A DNA stretch of 64,000 nt. Origin: Micropterix aruncella. Taxonomy: Eukaryota; Arthropoda; Insecta; Lepidoptera; Micropterigidae. Location: assembly GCA_944548615.1 (NCBI GenBank), contig OX155980.1, positions 3,467,884 to 3,531,883 on the forward strand, given 5' to 3'. The notes below the pieces were generated by a model, which made no database searches, had not been told where the DNA came from, and saw only the letters and a list, made by a program, of their open reading frames with translations. Position numbers and translations under genes: made by a program. Below are positions 12,691 to 25,736 of this stretch, piece after piece; within the stretch, counting starts at the first letter, position 1; the number at the start of each line of letters is the position of its first letter.

Positions 12691-13301
12691 TGACATAGAT
12701 AGTTGGGGAATACCAATATGGGTCCAGTGCACACAACAGGTTGCCGCAGTTTCAGTGGAACCAATGCGACAATGCGTTCGTTCTGAAAAGTAAAGTTTTA
12801 TTTAAGTAGCAGTGCAGCAAAGCGTTCTAGGCAGGAAAGTGAGGCTTCGATGAGGTGTCAACGAAATTGGTGTGACACAGTAGCACACGTTATTTAGGGT
12901 TTCAGTGTCGAATGAAAGGATCGGTATGCCTATTGGATTGGCTACCGTATTATAGATGGTGATGAATGCAGAGATTTATGATTGAAAGAATGTAAGAGCT
13001 TGTATGAAAGATTAATTACCGAGCTGTTCAACGTTCTTCTTGGGCTAATCCTTAAAAGTAGGTTCCTTGAATCGAATAAGGGCTTATCCTTGAATAGAAT
13101 AAGGAAGGATTGTATCCCGGGTCGGACGCGTGAGGGGCGCATCGTTGACCCAGAGTCAGGTGAGTTCACAGGTTATAATCAGCGCGTGTTTAAAGCTGTC
13201 AAACTTGGGAAGCGTGTAGGAATGTTGAATGTTATGGTACTTACGTGAATTAGGCGAAAATTCCGCTGCTTCCGTGAATTTTCGGTTCGAGGCGGGGGGA
13301 T
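12691..13301 (+). mobile_element. 611-bp interior between LTR-like repeats
   Basis: The interior is too short for gag-pol, so the unit would be a non-autonomous TRIM-like LTR element or a strongly deleted one. Just before the right repeat lies a purine tract, GAGGCGGGGGGA, which fits a polypurine tract and sets the plus strand. An 88-codon frame at 12982-13248 has PGRTREGRIVDPESGEF, vaguely like the basic end of BEL/Pao or gypsy integrases, but this is not secure. No primer-binding site matching a known tRNA was recognised after the left repeat. Confidence 0.55.
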
Positions 13302-13921
13302 TGTGACACGATTGCTGTTTTCCCCGATAAATTCGCATTGCACTTTAAGTAAACAACAATACACACACGCATGAGATGCATGCAGCGCCATCTTGATGCA
13401 ATTCACAAGCCTTGCAAGCTAGGACTGTCAGATACGACATACGACTATCGTAGTATCTACAAGCGTACAATTGACAACGAATCTATTGTCGGCTAGTCGA
13501 TTGCCACATTTAAATCTTGTATTCAGTTATGAAAATGGATTTTAGGAAAAAGAATAATTTTAATTAAGTCGGTAAAAATAAAGAAAGATCAAATTATAAA
13601 CCAGGATGCTAGGAAAATTAATACAATAATTTATTTGGGTATTATACAATTTTTAATACACAAAATCATGATTAACATTGGTAATTAAATTCCGTACGTA
13701 AAAACGCGGACACTTAGCCACATTAAATCAGATCCGCTCAACTAGAAATTAAATCTAGTATTTTATAAAAATACTGTAACAATTATTCAAATTAATAAAA
13801 TAAATGTAAATTAAGCACCGGAAGCCTAAACGAGTCGAGTAAGAAGCCATCATTAGACGGCCATGTTTCCGCCCTTTCTTTTTCGAATTCGCAATTCAGC
13901 TGGTGCGGTCGATATTAATTG
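13302..13921. repeat. LTR-like direct repeat, right copy (620 bp)
   Basis: Same length and sequence as 12071-12690. It is preceded by a G-rich purine tract and followed by AGAATCCCG. The flanks (TATAT left, AGAAT right) do not form an obvious target duplication. Confidence 0.8.
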
Positions 13922-14730
<809 letters not shown>

Positions 14731-17700
14731 ATACAAACGGAGCTGCCATGGAATTCACCGACCGGAGTCGGGCCCATCATAATACTATTTTTTTACACTT
14801 CTGGGGGGTGAGCAGTGGATTCCGGACTTACGAACCGGCTGTGGTAGGTTTAGGACAGCTGTCTTGCCACATGTGAGCGGTCACCTTGCCACCCATTCAC
14901 TCCCCCTTCGAAGCCATAGAATTTGAGATGCGCAAACCGCAGTTTTAGATAATTTTTCTAAGAAAGAGTTGATTATTTTTCTGGAAAGGCCAAGATCTTT
15001 AAAGAGGTGAAATAGAGATTTAGCTGGCAGGCCACGAGCGCCAACTTCCACCGCGTGAAGGTGAACAGTGAAGCCGTTCCGGGTTACGGCATTTGCAAGA
15101 TCATGGTATTTATTTAATTTGTACTCGTGGTCTTTTGGGATATTTGATTCCCATGGAACAGTTAATTCTACTATAAGAGCCACCTTCCGAGATAGAGAGT
15201 AAAGAGTTATATCTGGACGGAGGGCTGTGCATCCGAGACTTTCAGGGAATTTATACTGCTTAGAGACCGAATCAACCTCCAGAATCCAATCTGTAGCTTT
15301 CTCGATTATTGAGAAAGGTTTTGTAGTTAAATGTTTTTTGCCTTTAGAGCCATCCCGCACAAACTGTATTGGGGGTTTGGAGGATACTGTCAAACCCTTG
15401 TTGGCACGAGCCACTGAGAGACTAATTACCTCGCGAATAACAGCGAGAACTTTGTCATGGCGGTAAGTGTACCGTCCTTGATCTAAGGCCACCTTGCAGC
15501 CAGCTAGAATGTGTCTAGCTGTGCAAGGGGTATTGCTACAGAGGGGACAAGAACTATCCTCGGCAAAGCTCCAACGAGCGAGGTTACTGGGGTCTGGAAG
15601 TGTATGCTGAAAGGCATTCAAATAAAATTTCAGCATCTCTGGCGTCCAGTCATAGAGCATTACCTTCCAGTGCATTGGAGGCGGAATGCAAAAGTCCCCA
15701 ATTGTTGTCCAATCATTCTGGCATTGAAGGCCAATAGCATGAGCCATACTCTTGCTGTCGTAATCTCCCCGCAAAAGAGACTTCTTCAAGTCCACGTCGC
15801 TCGTGGTTGTACTGCCATACCCCAGACCAGTGCCATTCTGGCTGATTCCAGTAAGGAACTTTTTGTGGAAGTCTACGCGGGCTTGTAGATCATTTGAATC
15901 ACTACGGCCACTTATTACGTGCTTCGATATTGCCGGATCTTTGGAATTGCACAGAATCGAATTTTTGGTTATTCTGGAGTTGGCGTAGAGCAGAGAGGGC
16001 AGTTTAAGCGCTAGCCCAAAATTTTGTTTGGACCTGAAGAGAGTCGAGGGGTCAGCTGGTTTGGCTAAGGACAGCCAGGATTTTAAACTAGCTGTCACCA
16101 GCGCATCTAGACGGGACAGTTGGGTTTTGGTAAAATCGTAAATAAGAAAGGGCCATTACAAATGTGACGTTAGATAATTGTCATAGATCCAGGCCTTACG
16201 AGGGCCAGAAATTAGCAAGGCATCTATTTTCGCCAGGCAACTTTTGAAATGCTCTATAACATGATCGCCCGAGACGTCTTTTCCCTGATGGGTGATTTTT
16301 CTGCCGAGGAATTTGAAATGATTGTTTGGGTCTATAAGGGAGATATTAGAGCCCTTATAGACCAATTTGGGGTCATAGGATGTAAATTTTGTGCCCATGC
16401 GGGCGAGTCCAAGGCAAAAACATTTGGAGGGCTTCACTTTTATACAGCCTGACCAGTCGCAGAAAAGCTCCACTTTCTGTAATAGCAGGGAAAGCTGCTT
16501 GGGGCTTCTGGTGATGAAAGTTAGGTCGTCGGCAAAAGCGAGGCACGACGAGGTGTATTGGCCGTCTGTTTTAAAACGGTAGCCCCACTTCCTGTCAAAC
16601 TGGGTCAGGCTTTCCAGCAGTATATTAAAAACTATATTAAAAATCGTCGGGGAGAGGCAACAGCCCTGAAATAGTCCAATTGAATATGGTATAGAGCGGG
16701 TAGTCCATTCTTGCGTTTTAACATGGAAAGTCAGACAGTTGTAGTAGGAGGCTACAATGTCACGCACGACTGGTGGGAAGTTGTACCAGCGGAGTGCAAA
16801 GTGGAGGAGACTGTGTCGGACTGACCCAAAGGCATTCTCTAGGTCGAGCCAGCATACATTGATTTGGCGTTCGTGCTGTCTCGCATCCTTGATGGCAGCA
16901 GCCAGGAGAGAATTGTGCTCGAGGCAGCCCGAGACGCCACGCATGAAGCCTTTTTGAACTGATACTCCAAGGTACTCATTCCGGTGCATGAATTCGCTCA
17001 TCCTTGTGTGGACTATGCTAAAAAAGATTTTGGCCACAGTGTCTGTGAGAGCAATGGGCCGAGCGTCCTTTGGTCCGGTGCAAACTGGGACCTTCGGAAT
17101 TAAGATGACTGTCGCTCGGCCAAAATTCTGTGGGACTACACCGCTATTCCATATATTTCGGAAGATGGATCCTAAATATTGCAGAAGCCAGGGGCATTTT
17201 TTGTATACTAAATAGGGAATACCATCGGGACCCGGAGTAGAGCCCGACGGCTTCCTCTTTACTTGATTAAGAATTTCATCTAGAGATGGAGGTTGAGAAG
17301 CAAAAGCTACCGTAGGCAGGGGCGGAGGTGTAATGCCCGGCGGAGGGCTGTAATTATGGAGCCGCATTGGGTCCTCATACGTGGTCGAAAAATATTCCGT
17401 GGCTATTTCTTCCGGGATTTGGATTTTTCCCTTGGCGGCAGACAAAACCGTTTTGCTGTAGTTAAAACGGTTTTTGTCGAACCGGGCTTCCTCTTTGGAT
17501 TTGAGAAATGCTGCCTTGCGCTTGTCGTTTTGCGTTGCTACGCTCTGTATGAGTTTTAGTATAGAGCGGTACGCGCGCGAGAAGTTGTGGCAGAGGGTTT
17601 TATCCCCGGCTTTCTTGGCTTCACGTAACTGGCGACGAAGTAGCCGCTTTTGCCTACGGAGCTTTGCCTTAAATGCATTTTCTCTGTGAACCGGGTCGAC

Positions 17701-18325
17701 ATGGGTAGATTTTGGGTAAACACCCGAGAAGTATTTATGGACCGCCACCTGGAAGGACGACAGCTGGACGCTGGCAGGGGCATTACGGTTCACAGAGTGG
17801 TCAAGAATAGAAGTTAAATTATTATTATGAAATTCCCAGTCCTCTTTCGCAAGTGAAGGGAATTTTAGAGGAGGGAAGGATACGATTTGCGCGGGTAGAG
17901 GAGACCGGTCGGGTGACAAACTGCGGGCAGATGTGGAGTCAAGGGACATGTGAGGTTCAACTCTGTCCGTGACTCCTTGCGACGGTTTAAGACACTGACG
18001 TGCAGCGTCGCTATCATCGTGCCCAGCAATGTGTTTTTTTAACCATGCTAATCGTTTATATTGTTTCCCGCAGATAGGGCAAGCAAGGTCCGGTGTCGTT
18101 TTAGCCGTGTCGTTGTTTGGGGTTTCAACTGGGGTAGCGGGAATTCTCCCCCCCTGATAGGCGCTTGGGGGCATATTTCCTTTTTTTTCTTTTTTGCTTT
18201 ATATATAATCGGGTCTGGCTTGCAAGGCCATCGACCCGATGCGTTCTTTCACGCCGTCCACCGTCTCTCCGGCTGTCACAACTCTTTCGTTGTTGTCATC
18301 CTGATGATCAGGGGGTTTACAATAA
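14731..18325 (-). mobile_element. REL-endonuclease LINE, copy A (3,595 bp, complete unit)
   Basis: The unit runs on the minus strand from a ~150-bp 5' leader (18175-18325) through one long frame to a ~150-bp 3' UTR ending CTCCGTTTGTATTTATTT. The next unit (copy B) begins at once at 18326 in the same orientation. The joint GGGGGTTTACAATAAATAC is the same at A/B (18311) and at B/C (25873), so the array looks like duplication of a 3,595-bp unit, not independent insertions. Confidence 0.92.
14881..18174 (-). CDS. LINE polyprotein copy A: C2H2 finger, RT, restriction-like endonuclease; one in-frame stop
   Basis: This would be a retrotransposon polymerase of the R2/R4/NeSL type, which nicks target DNA and primes cDNA synthesis there. 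The first part (18174-16156, 672 residues) has a C2H2 finger at residues 32-52 (CPICGKQYKRLAWLKKHIAGH shortened here to its C, C, H, H), RT motif A WLDLENAF at about 442-450, QGCCLSP near 505, and FADD at about 547-550. A TAA at 16158-16156 follows LTSHL; the same frame continues WPFLIYDFTKTQLSRLD to the stop at 14881. This second part (405 residues counted from Met at 16098) has a CCHC set (C184, C187, H196, C201) and RPDITLYS...ALIVELTV at 294-313, the PD-(D/E)xK-like endonuclease core. The frame is otherwise clean over ~1,100 codons. The clade among REL-type LINEs cannot be decided by eye. Confidence 0.9.
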
Positions 18326-18475
18326 ATACAAACGGAGCTGCCATGGAATTCACCGACCGGAGTCGGGCCCATCATAATACTATTTTTTTACACTTCTGGG
18401 GGGTGAGCAGTGGATTCCGGACTTACGAACCGGCTGTGGTAGGTTTAGGACAGCTGTCTTGCCACATGTGAGCGG

Positions 18476-18760
18476 TCACCTTGCCACCCATTCACTCCCC
18501 CTTCGAAGCCATAGAATTTGAGATGCGCAAATCGCAGTTTTAGATAATTTTTCTAAGAAAGAGTTGATTATTTTTCTGGAAAGGCCAAGATCTTTAAAGA
18601 GGTGAAATAGAGATTTAGCTGGCAGGCCACGAGCGCCAACTTCCACCGCGTGAAGGTGAACAGTGAAGCCGTTCCGGGTTACGGCATTTGCAAGATCATG
18701 GTATTTATTTAATTTGTACTCGTGGTCTTTTGGGATATTTGATTCCCATGGAACAGTTAA
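18476..18760 (-). pseudogene. LINE polyprotein copy B, severed C-terminus
   Basis: This encodes the segment from TVPWESNIPKDHEYKL to the natural stop at 18476. It is the same as the ends of copies A and C apart from AIC (B, C) versus AVC (A). It is cut off from its upstream part by the Helitron at 18761. Confidence 0.9.
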
Positions 18761-21700
18761 TCTCATATATAAAAAGAGAAGTTCCGATTCACTCATTCAT
18801 TCATTCACTCATTCATTCACTGACTGACTCATCAACGCCCAGCCCTAACCCTTAGACCTAGGAAGCTGAAATTTTTAACATAGGTTCCTTTTAGGACGCA
18901 AACGCTCACTAAGGGCGGATTTTTCGAAATTCAACCCCTAAAGGGGTGAAAAGGGGTTTCACAGTTTGTATGAAAAACCTATATAGATGTACTTTTTAAT
19001 TCGATACTTTGAAAGACTACTCTAATAAACAAATAAGGAAATAGGTGTTTCATGTTTTTTCAAAATTCTACCCTTAAAGGGGAAAAACGGGGGTTTAAAA
19101 TTTGTATGGACAAACGATTTTAGATGGACTTTTTATTTCGAAAGTTTGTAAGATTACTCTAATAAATAAATAGGGAAACACGTGTTTCATATTTTTTCAA
19201 AATTCAACCCCTAAAGGGGTGAAAAGGGGTTTCGAAATGTTTATAGAGAGACGATATAGATGTACTTTTTAATTCGAAACTTTGTAAGATTACTCTAATA
19301 AACAAATAAGAAAACAGGTGTTTCATGTTTTTTCAAAATTCAACCCCTAAAGGGGTGAAACGGGGTTTCAAAATTTGTATGAATGAACAATATTAGATGT
19401 GCTTTTTATTTCGAAACTTTGTAAGATTACTCTAATAAATAAATAAGGTAACACGTGTATCATATTTTTTCAAAATTCAACCCCTAAAGGGGTGAAGAGG
19501 GGTTCCAAAGTTTATATGGAAAATCGATATAGATGTACTTTTTAATTCGAAACTTTTTCAGATTACTCTTATGAACAAATAATCAAATAGGTGTTTTATG
19601 GTTTTTCAAAATTCCGCCCCTAAAGGGGTAATACGGGGGTTTAAAGTTTGTATGGATAAACGATTTTAGATGGACTTTTTATTTCGAAAGTTTGTAAGAT
19701 TACTCTAATAAATAAACAAGGAAACACGTGTTTCATATTTTTTGAAAATTCAACCCCTAAAGGGGTGAAAAAGGGTTTCCATTTTTGTATGAAGAAACGA
19801 TATAGATGTACTTTTTAATTCGAAAGTTTGTAAGATTACTCTAATAAGCAAATAAGAAAACAGGTGTTTCATGTTTTTTCAAAATTCGACCCCTAAAGGG
19901 GTGAAAAGGGGTTCCAAAGTTTGAATGGAAAATCGATATAGATGTACTTTTTAATTCGAAACTTTTTAAGATTACTCTTAAAAACAAATAATCAAATAGG
20001 TGTTTTATGGTTTTTCAAAATTCCGCCCCTAAATGGGAAATACGGGGGTTTAAAGTTTGTATGGATAAACGATTTTAGATGGACTTTTTATTTCTAAAGT
20101 TTGTAAGATTACTCTAATAAATAAATAAGGAAACACGTGTTTCATAATTTTTGAAAATTCAACCCCTAAAGGGGTGAAAAAGGGTTTCCATTTTTATGAA
20201 GAAACGATATAGATGTACTTTTTAATTCGAAACTTTGTAAGATTACTCTAATAAACAAATAAGAAAACAGGTGTTTCATGTTTTTTCAAAATCCAACCCC
20301 TAAAGGGGTGAAACGGGGTTTCAAAATTTGTATGAATGAACAATATTAGATGTGCTTTTTATTTCGAAACTTTGTAAGATTACTCTAATAAATAAATAAG
20401 GAAACACATGTATTATATTTTTTTTTAATTCAACCCCTAAAGTGGTGAAAAGGGGTTCCAAAGTTTGTATAGAAAATCGATATAGATGTACTTTTTAATT
20501 CGAAACGTTTTAAGATTACTCTTATAAACAAATAATCAAATAGGTGTTTTATGGTTTTTCAAAATTCCGACCCTAAAGGGGTAATACGGGGGTTTAAAGT
20601 TTGTATAGATAAACTATTTTAGATGGACTTTTTATTTCGAAAGTTTGTAAGATTACTCTAATAGATAAATAAGGAAACAAGTGTTTCATATTTTTTTTAA
20701 ATTCAAGCCCTAAAGGGGTGAAAAAGGGTTTCGATTTTTTTTATGAAGAAACGATGTAGATGTACTTTTTAATTCGAAACTTTGTAAGATTACTCTAATA
20801 AATAAATAAGAAAATAGGTGTTTCACGTTTTTTCAAAATTTAACCCCTAAAGGGGTGAAACGGGGTTTCAAAATTTGTATGAATGAACAATATTAGATGT
20901 GCTTTTTATTTCGAAACTTTGTAAAATTACTCTAATAAATAAATAAGGAAACACGTGTATCATATTTTTTCAAAATTCAGCCCCTAAAGGGATGAAAAGG
21001 GGTTTCGATTTTTTTATGGAGAAACGATATAGATGTACTTTTTAATTCGAAACTTTGTAAGATTACTCTAATAAACAAATAAGACAATAGTTGTTTCATG
21101 TTTTTTCAAAGTTCAACCCCTAAGGGGGTGAAACGGGGTTTCAAAATTTGAATGAATGAACAATATTAGACGTGCTTTTAATTTCGAATGTAGGAGGAGG
21201 AATGTGCTGTAGGAGTACTCTAATAAAAAAAAACCAAAATGCGATTTTCGTGGTTTTTCCTAAATTCAACCCCTAAAGGGGTGGAAAGGGGTTATAAAAT
21301 TAATATGAAGAAACGTTATTGATGGTCTTTTTAATTCGAAACTTTGTTAGGTTACTCTATTAAACAAATAAGAAAATAAGTGTTTAATTTTTTTTTTATT
21401 CTACCCCTAAAGGGGTGAAACAGGGTTCCACACTTTGTAGGAATAAACAACATTAGATGTGCTTTTTATTTCGAAAATTCGAAGGATTACTCTAATAAAA
21501 AAGTAAGTAAATACGTCTTTCGTGGTTTTTCAAAATTCAACCCCTAAACGGGTGAAAAGGGGTTATACAATTTGTATGGAGAAACGATACAGATAGACTT
21601 TTTAAATCAAAACTTTGTAATATTACTCTCATAATCAAATAAACAAATGGGTCTTTCATGGTTTTTCAAAATTTCGCACTTAGAGGGGTTAAACGGGGTT

Positions 21701-22727
21701 TTAAAGTTTGTATGGATAAACGATTTTAGATGGACTTTTTATTTCGAAACTTTGTAAGGTCACTCTAATAAATAAATAAGGAAACACGTGTTTCATATTT
21801 TTTCAAAATTCCACAACTAAAGGGGTGAAAGGGGTTTCAAAATTTGTATGGAAAACGATATAGATATACTTTTTAATTCGAAACTTTGTAAGATTACTCG
21901 AATAAACAAATAAGCAAATATGTCTTTTGTGTTTTTTCAAAATTCAACCCCTAAAGGGGTGAAACGGGGTTTCAAAATTTGTATGAAAAAACGATATTAG
22001 ATGAACTTTGTAGGATTACTTTAAAAACCATCTAAGCAAATATGTGTTTCGTATTTTTTTGAAATTTCACCCCTAATGGCGTAAAAAGGGGTGTTTAAGT
22101 TTGTATGGAGAAACGATATTAGATGGACTTTTTATTTTGAAACTTTGTAGGATAACTATTATAAACAAATAATTAAATACGTCTTTCGCGTTTTTTCACA
22201 ATTCATCCCCTAAAGGCGTGAAAAGGGGTTTAAAATTTGTATGGAGAAACGATATTAGATGGAAATTGTATACTCTAATAAACATTTAGGCAAATACGTA
22301 TTTAGTATTTTTTTAATTCAACCCCTAATGTGGTGAAAAGGGGTTTAAATGATAATAAACAAATAAGCAAATGCATGTTTCATATTTTTTTTAAATCTAC
22401 CACTTAGGGGGTGAGAAGAGGTAAATAACCCTAAAAATCAAAAAAGAAGTCGCGCGCGACGGTTCCCGGACGTGAGAAGGCGCTAGAACCTCATTATAAA
22501 TTCATCATTTGTCTCGATAACATGCGTAGCGCAAGCACCGCGATCGTCACATCTTCACGCCTTAATTACTTAGTTGATCATCATGAAGTACATATTGACA
22601 GGAGTACCTACAGAGAAGGACGTTAGATACCTTTATATATTACACGCAAAAACTTACCACTTGACTGGGAAAAAGGGATCTATCTTAACCCAAATTTAAC
22701 GCGTGCGAAGCCGCGGGCAACAGCTAG
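18761..22727 (+). mobile_element. non-autonomous Helitron, 3,967 bp, with internal satellite
   Basis: The boundaries are exact because copies A and C give the empty site GTTAA|TTCTAC. The insert begins TCTCATATATAAAAAGAG and ends GCCGCGGGCAACAGCTAG. It lies between A and T with no target duplication, which are the Helitron rules (5' TC, 3' CTAG). No Rep/helicase frame exists inside. After a short leader with TCATTCATTC repeats, most of the interior is the satellite described next. The last ~290 bp is unique, including GCGACGGTTCCCGGACG near 22456. Confidence 0.93.
18930..22350 (+). repeat. 136-137-bp satellite, ~25 units, with tetrameric higher-order structure
   Basis: AAAGGGG (in CCCCTAAAGGGGTGAAA) recurs at 18940, 19076, 19213, 19349, 19486 and 19622, a steady 136-137-bp period. 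Each unit contains CCCCT-AA-AGGGG, a small hairpin. Units fall into types that repeat in order. One has GGGGGTTTAAAG and TTTTAGATGGAC (at 19076, 19622, 20031, 20575). The others have TATAGATGTAC, or ACAATATTAGATGTGC. Spacings of the first type are 546, 409 and 544 bp, so the higher-order unit is four monomers, with one three-monomer variant. Units after ~21180 are more diverged. Confidence 0.9.
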
Positions 22728-25700
22728 TTCTACTATAAGAGCCACCTTCCGAGATAGAGAGTAAAGAGTTATATCTGGACGGAGGGCTGTGCATCCGAGA
22801 CTTTCAGGGAATTTATACTGCTTAGAGACCGAATCAACCTCCAGAATCCAATCTGTAGCTTTCTCGATTATTGAGAAAGGTTTTGTAGTTAAATGTTTTT
22901 TGCCTTTAGAGCCATCCCGCACAAACTGTATTGGGGGTTTGGAGGATACTGTCAAACCCTTGTTGGCACGAGCCACTGAGAGACTAATTACCTCGCGAAT
23001 AACAGCGAGAACTTTGTCATGGCGGTAAGTGTACCGTCCTTGATCTAAGGCCACCTTGCAGCCAGCTAGAATGTGTCTAGCTGTGCAAGGGGTATTGCTA
23101 CAGAGGGGACAAGAACTATCCTCGGCAAAGCTCCAACGAGCGAGGTTACTGGGGTCTGGAAGTGTATGCTGAAAGGCATTCAAATAAAATTTCAGCATCT
23201 CTGGCGTCCAGTCATAGAGCATTACCTTCCAGTGCATTGGAGGCGGAATGCAAAAGTCCCCAATTGTTGTCCAATCATTCTGGCATTGAAGGCCAATAGC
23301 ATGAGCCATACTCTTGCTGTCGTAATCTCCCCGCAAAAGAGACTTCTTCAAGTCCACGTCGCTCGTGGTTGTACTGCCATACCCCAGACCAGTGCCATTC
23401 TGGCTGATTCCAGTAAGGAACTTTTTGTGGAAGTCTACGCGGGCTTGTAGATCATTTGAATCACTACGGCCACTTATTACGTGCTTCGATATTGCCGGAT
23501 CTTTGGAATTGCACAGAATCGAATTTTTGGTTATTCTGGAGTTGGCGTAGAGCAGAGAGGGCAGTTTAAGCGCTAGCCCAAAATTTTGTTTGGACCTGAA
23601 GAGAGTCGAGGGGTCAGCTGGTTTGGCTAAGGACAGCCAGGATTTTAAACTAGCTGTCACCAGCGCATCTAGACGGGACAGTTGGGTTTTGGTAAAATCG
23701 TAAATAAGAAAGGGCCATTACAAATGTGACGTTAGATAATTGTCATAGATCCAGGCCTTACGAGGGCCAGAAATTAGCAAGGCATCTATTTTCGCCAGGC
23801 AACTTTTGAAATGCTCTATAACATGATCGCCCGAGACGTCTTTTCCCTGATGGGTGATTTTTCTGCCGAGGAATTTGAAATGATTGTTTGGGTCTATAAG
23901 GGAGATATTAGAGCCCTTATAGACCAATTTGGGGTCATAGGATGTAAATTTTGTGCCCATGCGGGCGAGTCCAAGGCAAAAACATTTGGAGGGCTTCACT
24001 TTTATACAGCCTGACCAGTCGCAGAAAAGCTCCACTTTCTGTAATAGCAGGGAAAGCTGCTTGGGGCTTCTGGTGATGAAAGTTAGGTCGTCGGCAAAAG
24101 CGAGGCACGACGAGGTGTATTGGCCGTCTGTTTTAAAACGGTAGCCCCACTTCCTGTCAAACTGGGTCAGGCTTTCCAGCAGTATATTAAAAACTATATT
24201 AAAAATCGTCGGGGAGAGGCAACAGCCCTGAAATAGTCCAATTGAATATGGTATAGAGCGGGTAGTCCATTCTTGCGTTTTAACATGGAAAGTCAGACAG
24301 TTGTAGTAGGAGGCTACAATGTCACGCACGACTGGTGGGAAGTTGTACCAGCGGAGTGCAAAGTGGAGGAGACTGTGTCGGACTGACCCAAAGGCATTCT
24401 CTAGGTCGAGCCAGCATACATTGATTTGGCGTTCGTGCTGTCTCGCATCCTTGATGGCAGCAGCCAGGAGAGAATTGTGCTCGAGGCAGCCCGAGACGCC
24501 ACGCATGAAGCCTTTTTGAACTGATACTCCAAGGTACTCATTCCGGTGCATGAATTCGCTCATCCTTGTGTGGACTATGCTAAAAAAGATTTTGGCCACA
24601 GTGTCTGTGAGAGCAATGGGCCGAGCGTCCTTTGGTCCGGTGCAAACTGGGACCTTCGGAATTAAGATGACTGTCGCTCGGCCAAAATTCTGTGGGACTA
24701 CACCGCTATTCCATATATTTCGGAAGATGGATCCTAAATATTGCAGAAGCCAGGGGCATTTTTTGTATACTAAATAGGGAATACCATCGGGACCCGGAGT
24801 AGAGCCCGACGGCTTCCTCTTTACTTGATTAAGAATTTCATCTAGAGATGGAGGTTGAGAAGCAAAAGCTACCGTAGGCAGGGGCGGAGGTGTAATGCCC
24901 GGCGGAGGGCTGTAATTATGGAGCCGCATTGGGTCCTCATACGTGGTCGAAAAATATTCCGTGGCTATTTCTTCCGGGATTTGGATTTTTCCCTTGGCGG
25001 CAGACAAAACCGTTTTGCTGTAGTTAAAACGGTTTTTGTCGAACCGGGCTTCCTCTTTGGATTTGAGAAATGCTGCCTTGCGCTTGTCGTTTTGCGTTGC
25101 TACGCTCTGTATGAGTTTTAGTATAGAGCGGTACGCGCGCGAGAAGTTGTGGCAGAGGGTTTTATCCCCGGCTTTCTTGGCTTCACGTAACTGGCGACGA
25201 AGTAGCCGCTTTTGCCTACGGAGCTTTGCCTTAAATGCATTTTCTCTGTGAACCGGGTCGACATGGGTAGATTTTGGGTAAACACCCGAGAAGTATTTAT
25301 GGACCGCCACCTGGAAGGACGACAGCTGGACGCTGGCAGGGGCATTACGGTTCACAGAGTGGTCAAGAATAGAAGTTAAATTATTATTATGAAATTCCCA
25401 GTCCTCTTTCGCAAGTGAAGGGAATTTTAGAGGAGGGAAGGATACGATTTGCGCGGGTAGAGGAGACCGGTCGGGTGACAAACTGCGGGCAGATGTGGAG
25501 TCAAGGGACATGTGAGGTTCAACTCTGTCCGTGACTCCTTGCGACGGTTTAAGACACTGACGTGCAGCGTCGCTATCATCGTGCCCAGCAATGTGTTTTT
25601 TTAACCATGCTAATCGTTTATATTGTTTCCCGCAGATAGGGCAAGCAAGGTCCGGTGTCGTTTTAGCCGTGTCGTTGTTTGGGGTTTCAACTGGGGTAGC

Positions 25701-25736
25701 GGGAATTCTCCCCCCCTGATAGGCGCTTGGGGGCAT
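22728..25736 (-). pseudogene. LINE polyprotein copy B, interrupted
   Basis: Residues 1-672 (25736-23718) are identical in translation to copy A, including the C2H2 finger, RT FADD box and the same TAA stop after LTSHL at 23718-23720. The second part continues to RKVALIVEL and then runs into Helitron sequence at 22727. It therefore loses the end of the endonuclease domain and gains a short unrelated tail. The missing C-terminal ~95 residues lie on the far side of the Helitron at 18476-18760. The copy cannot make a full-length protein as it stands. Confidence 0.9.

Noticed and set aside
15227..17689. Plus-strand open frames of 60-136 codons over the LINE copies
   Set aside because: They are antisense shadows of the well-supported minus-strand LINE frame and recur only because the LINE is repeated.
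14731..18325. R2 element in rDNA
   Set aside because: The domain plan is R2-like, but no ribosomal RNA gene sequence flanks any copy; the flanks are (TA)n/(AAAT)n and other LINE copies.
18930..22350. CRISPR array (regular repeats with spacers)
   Set aside because: The period is continuous with no unique spacers, units diverge gradually, and the genome is eukaryotic; it is a satellite inside a Helitron.
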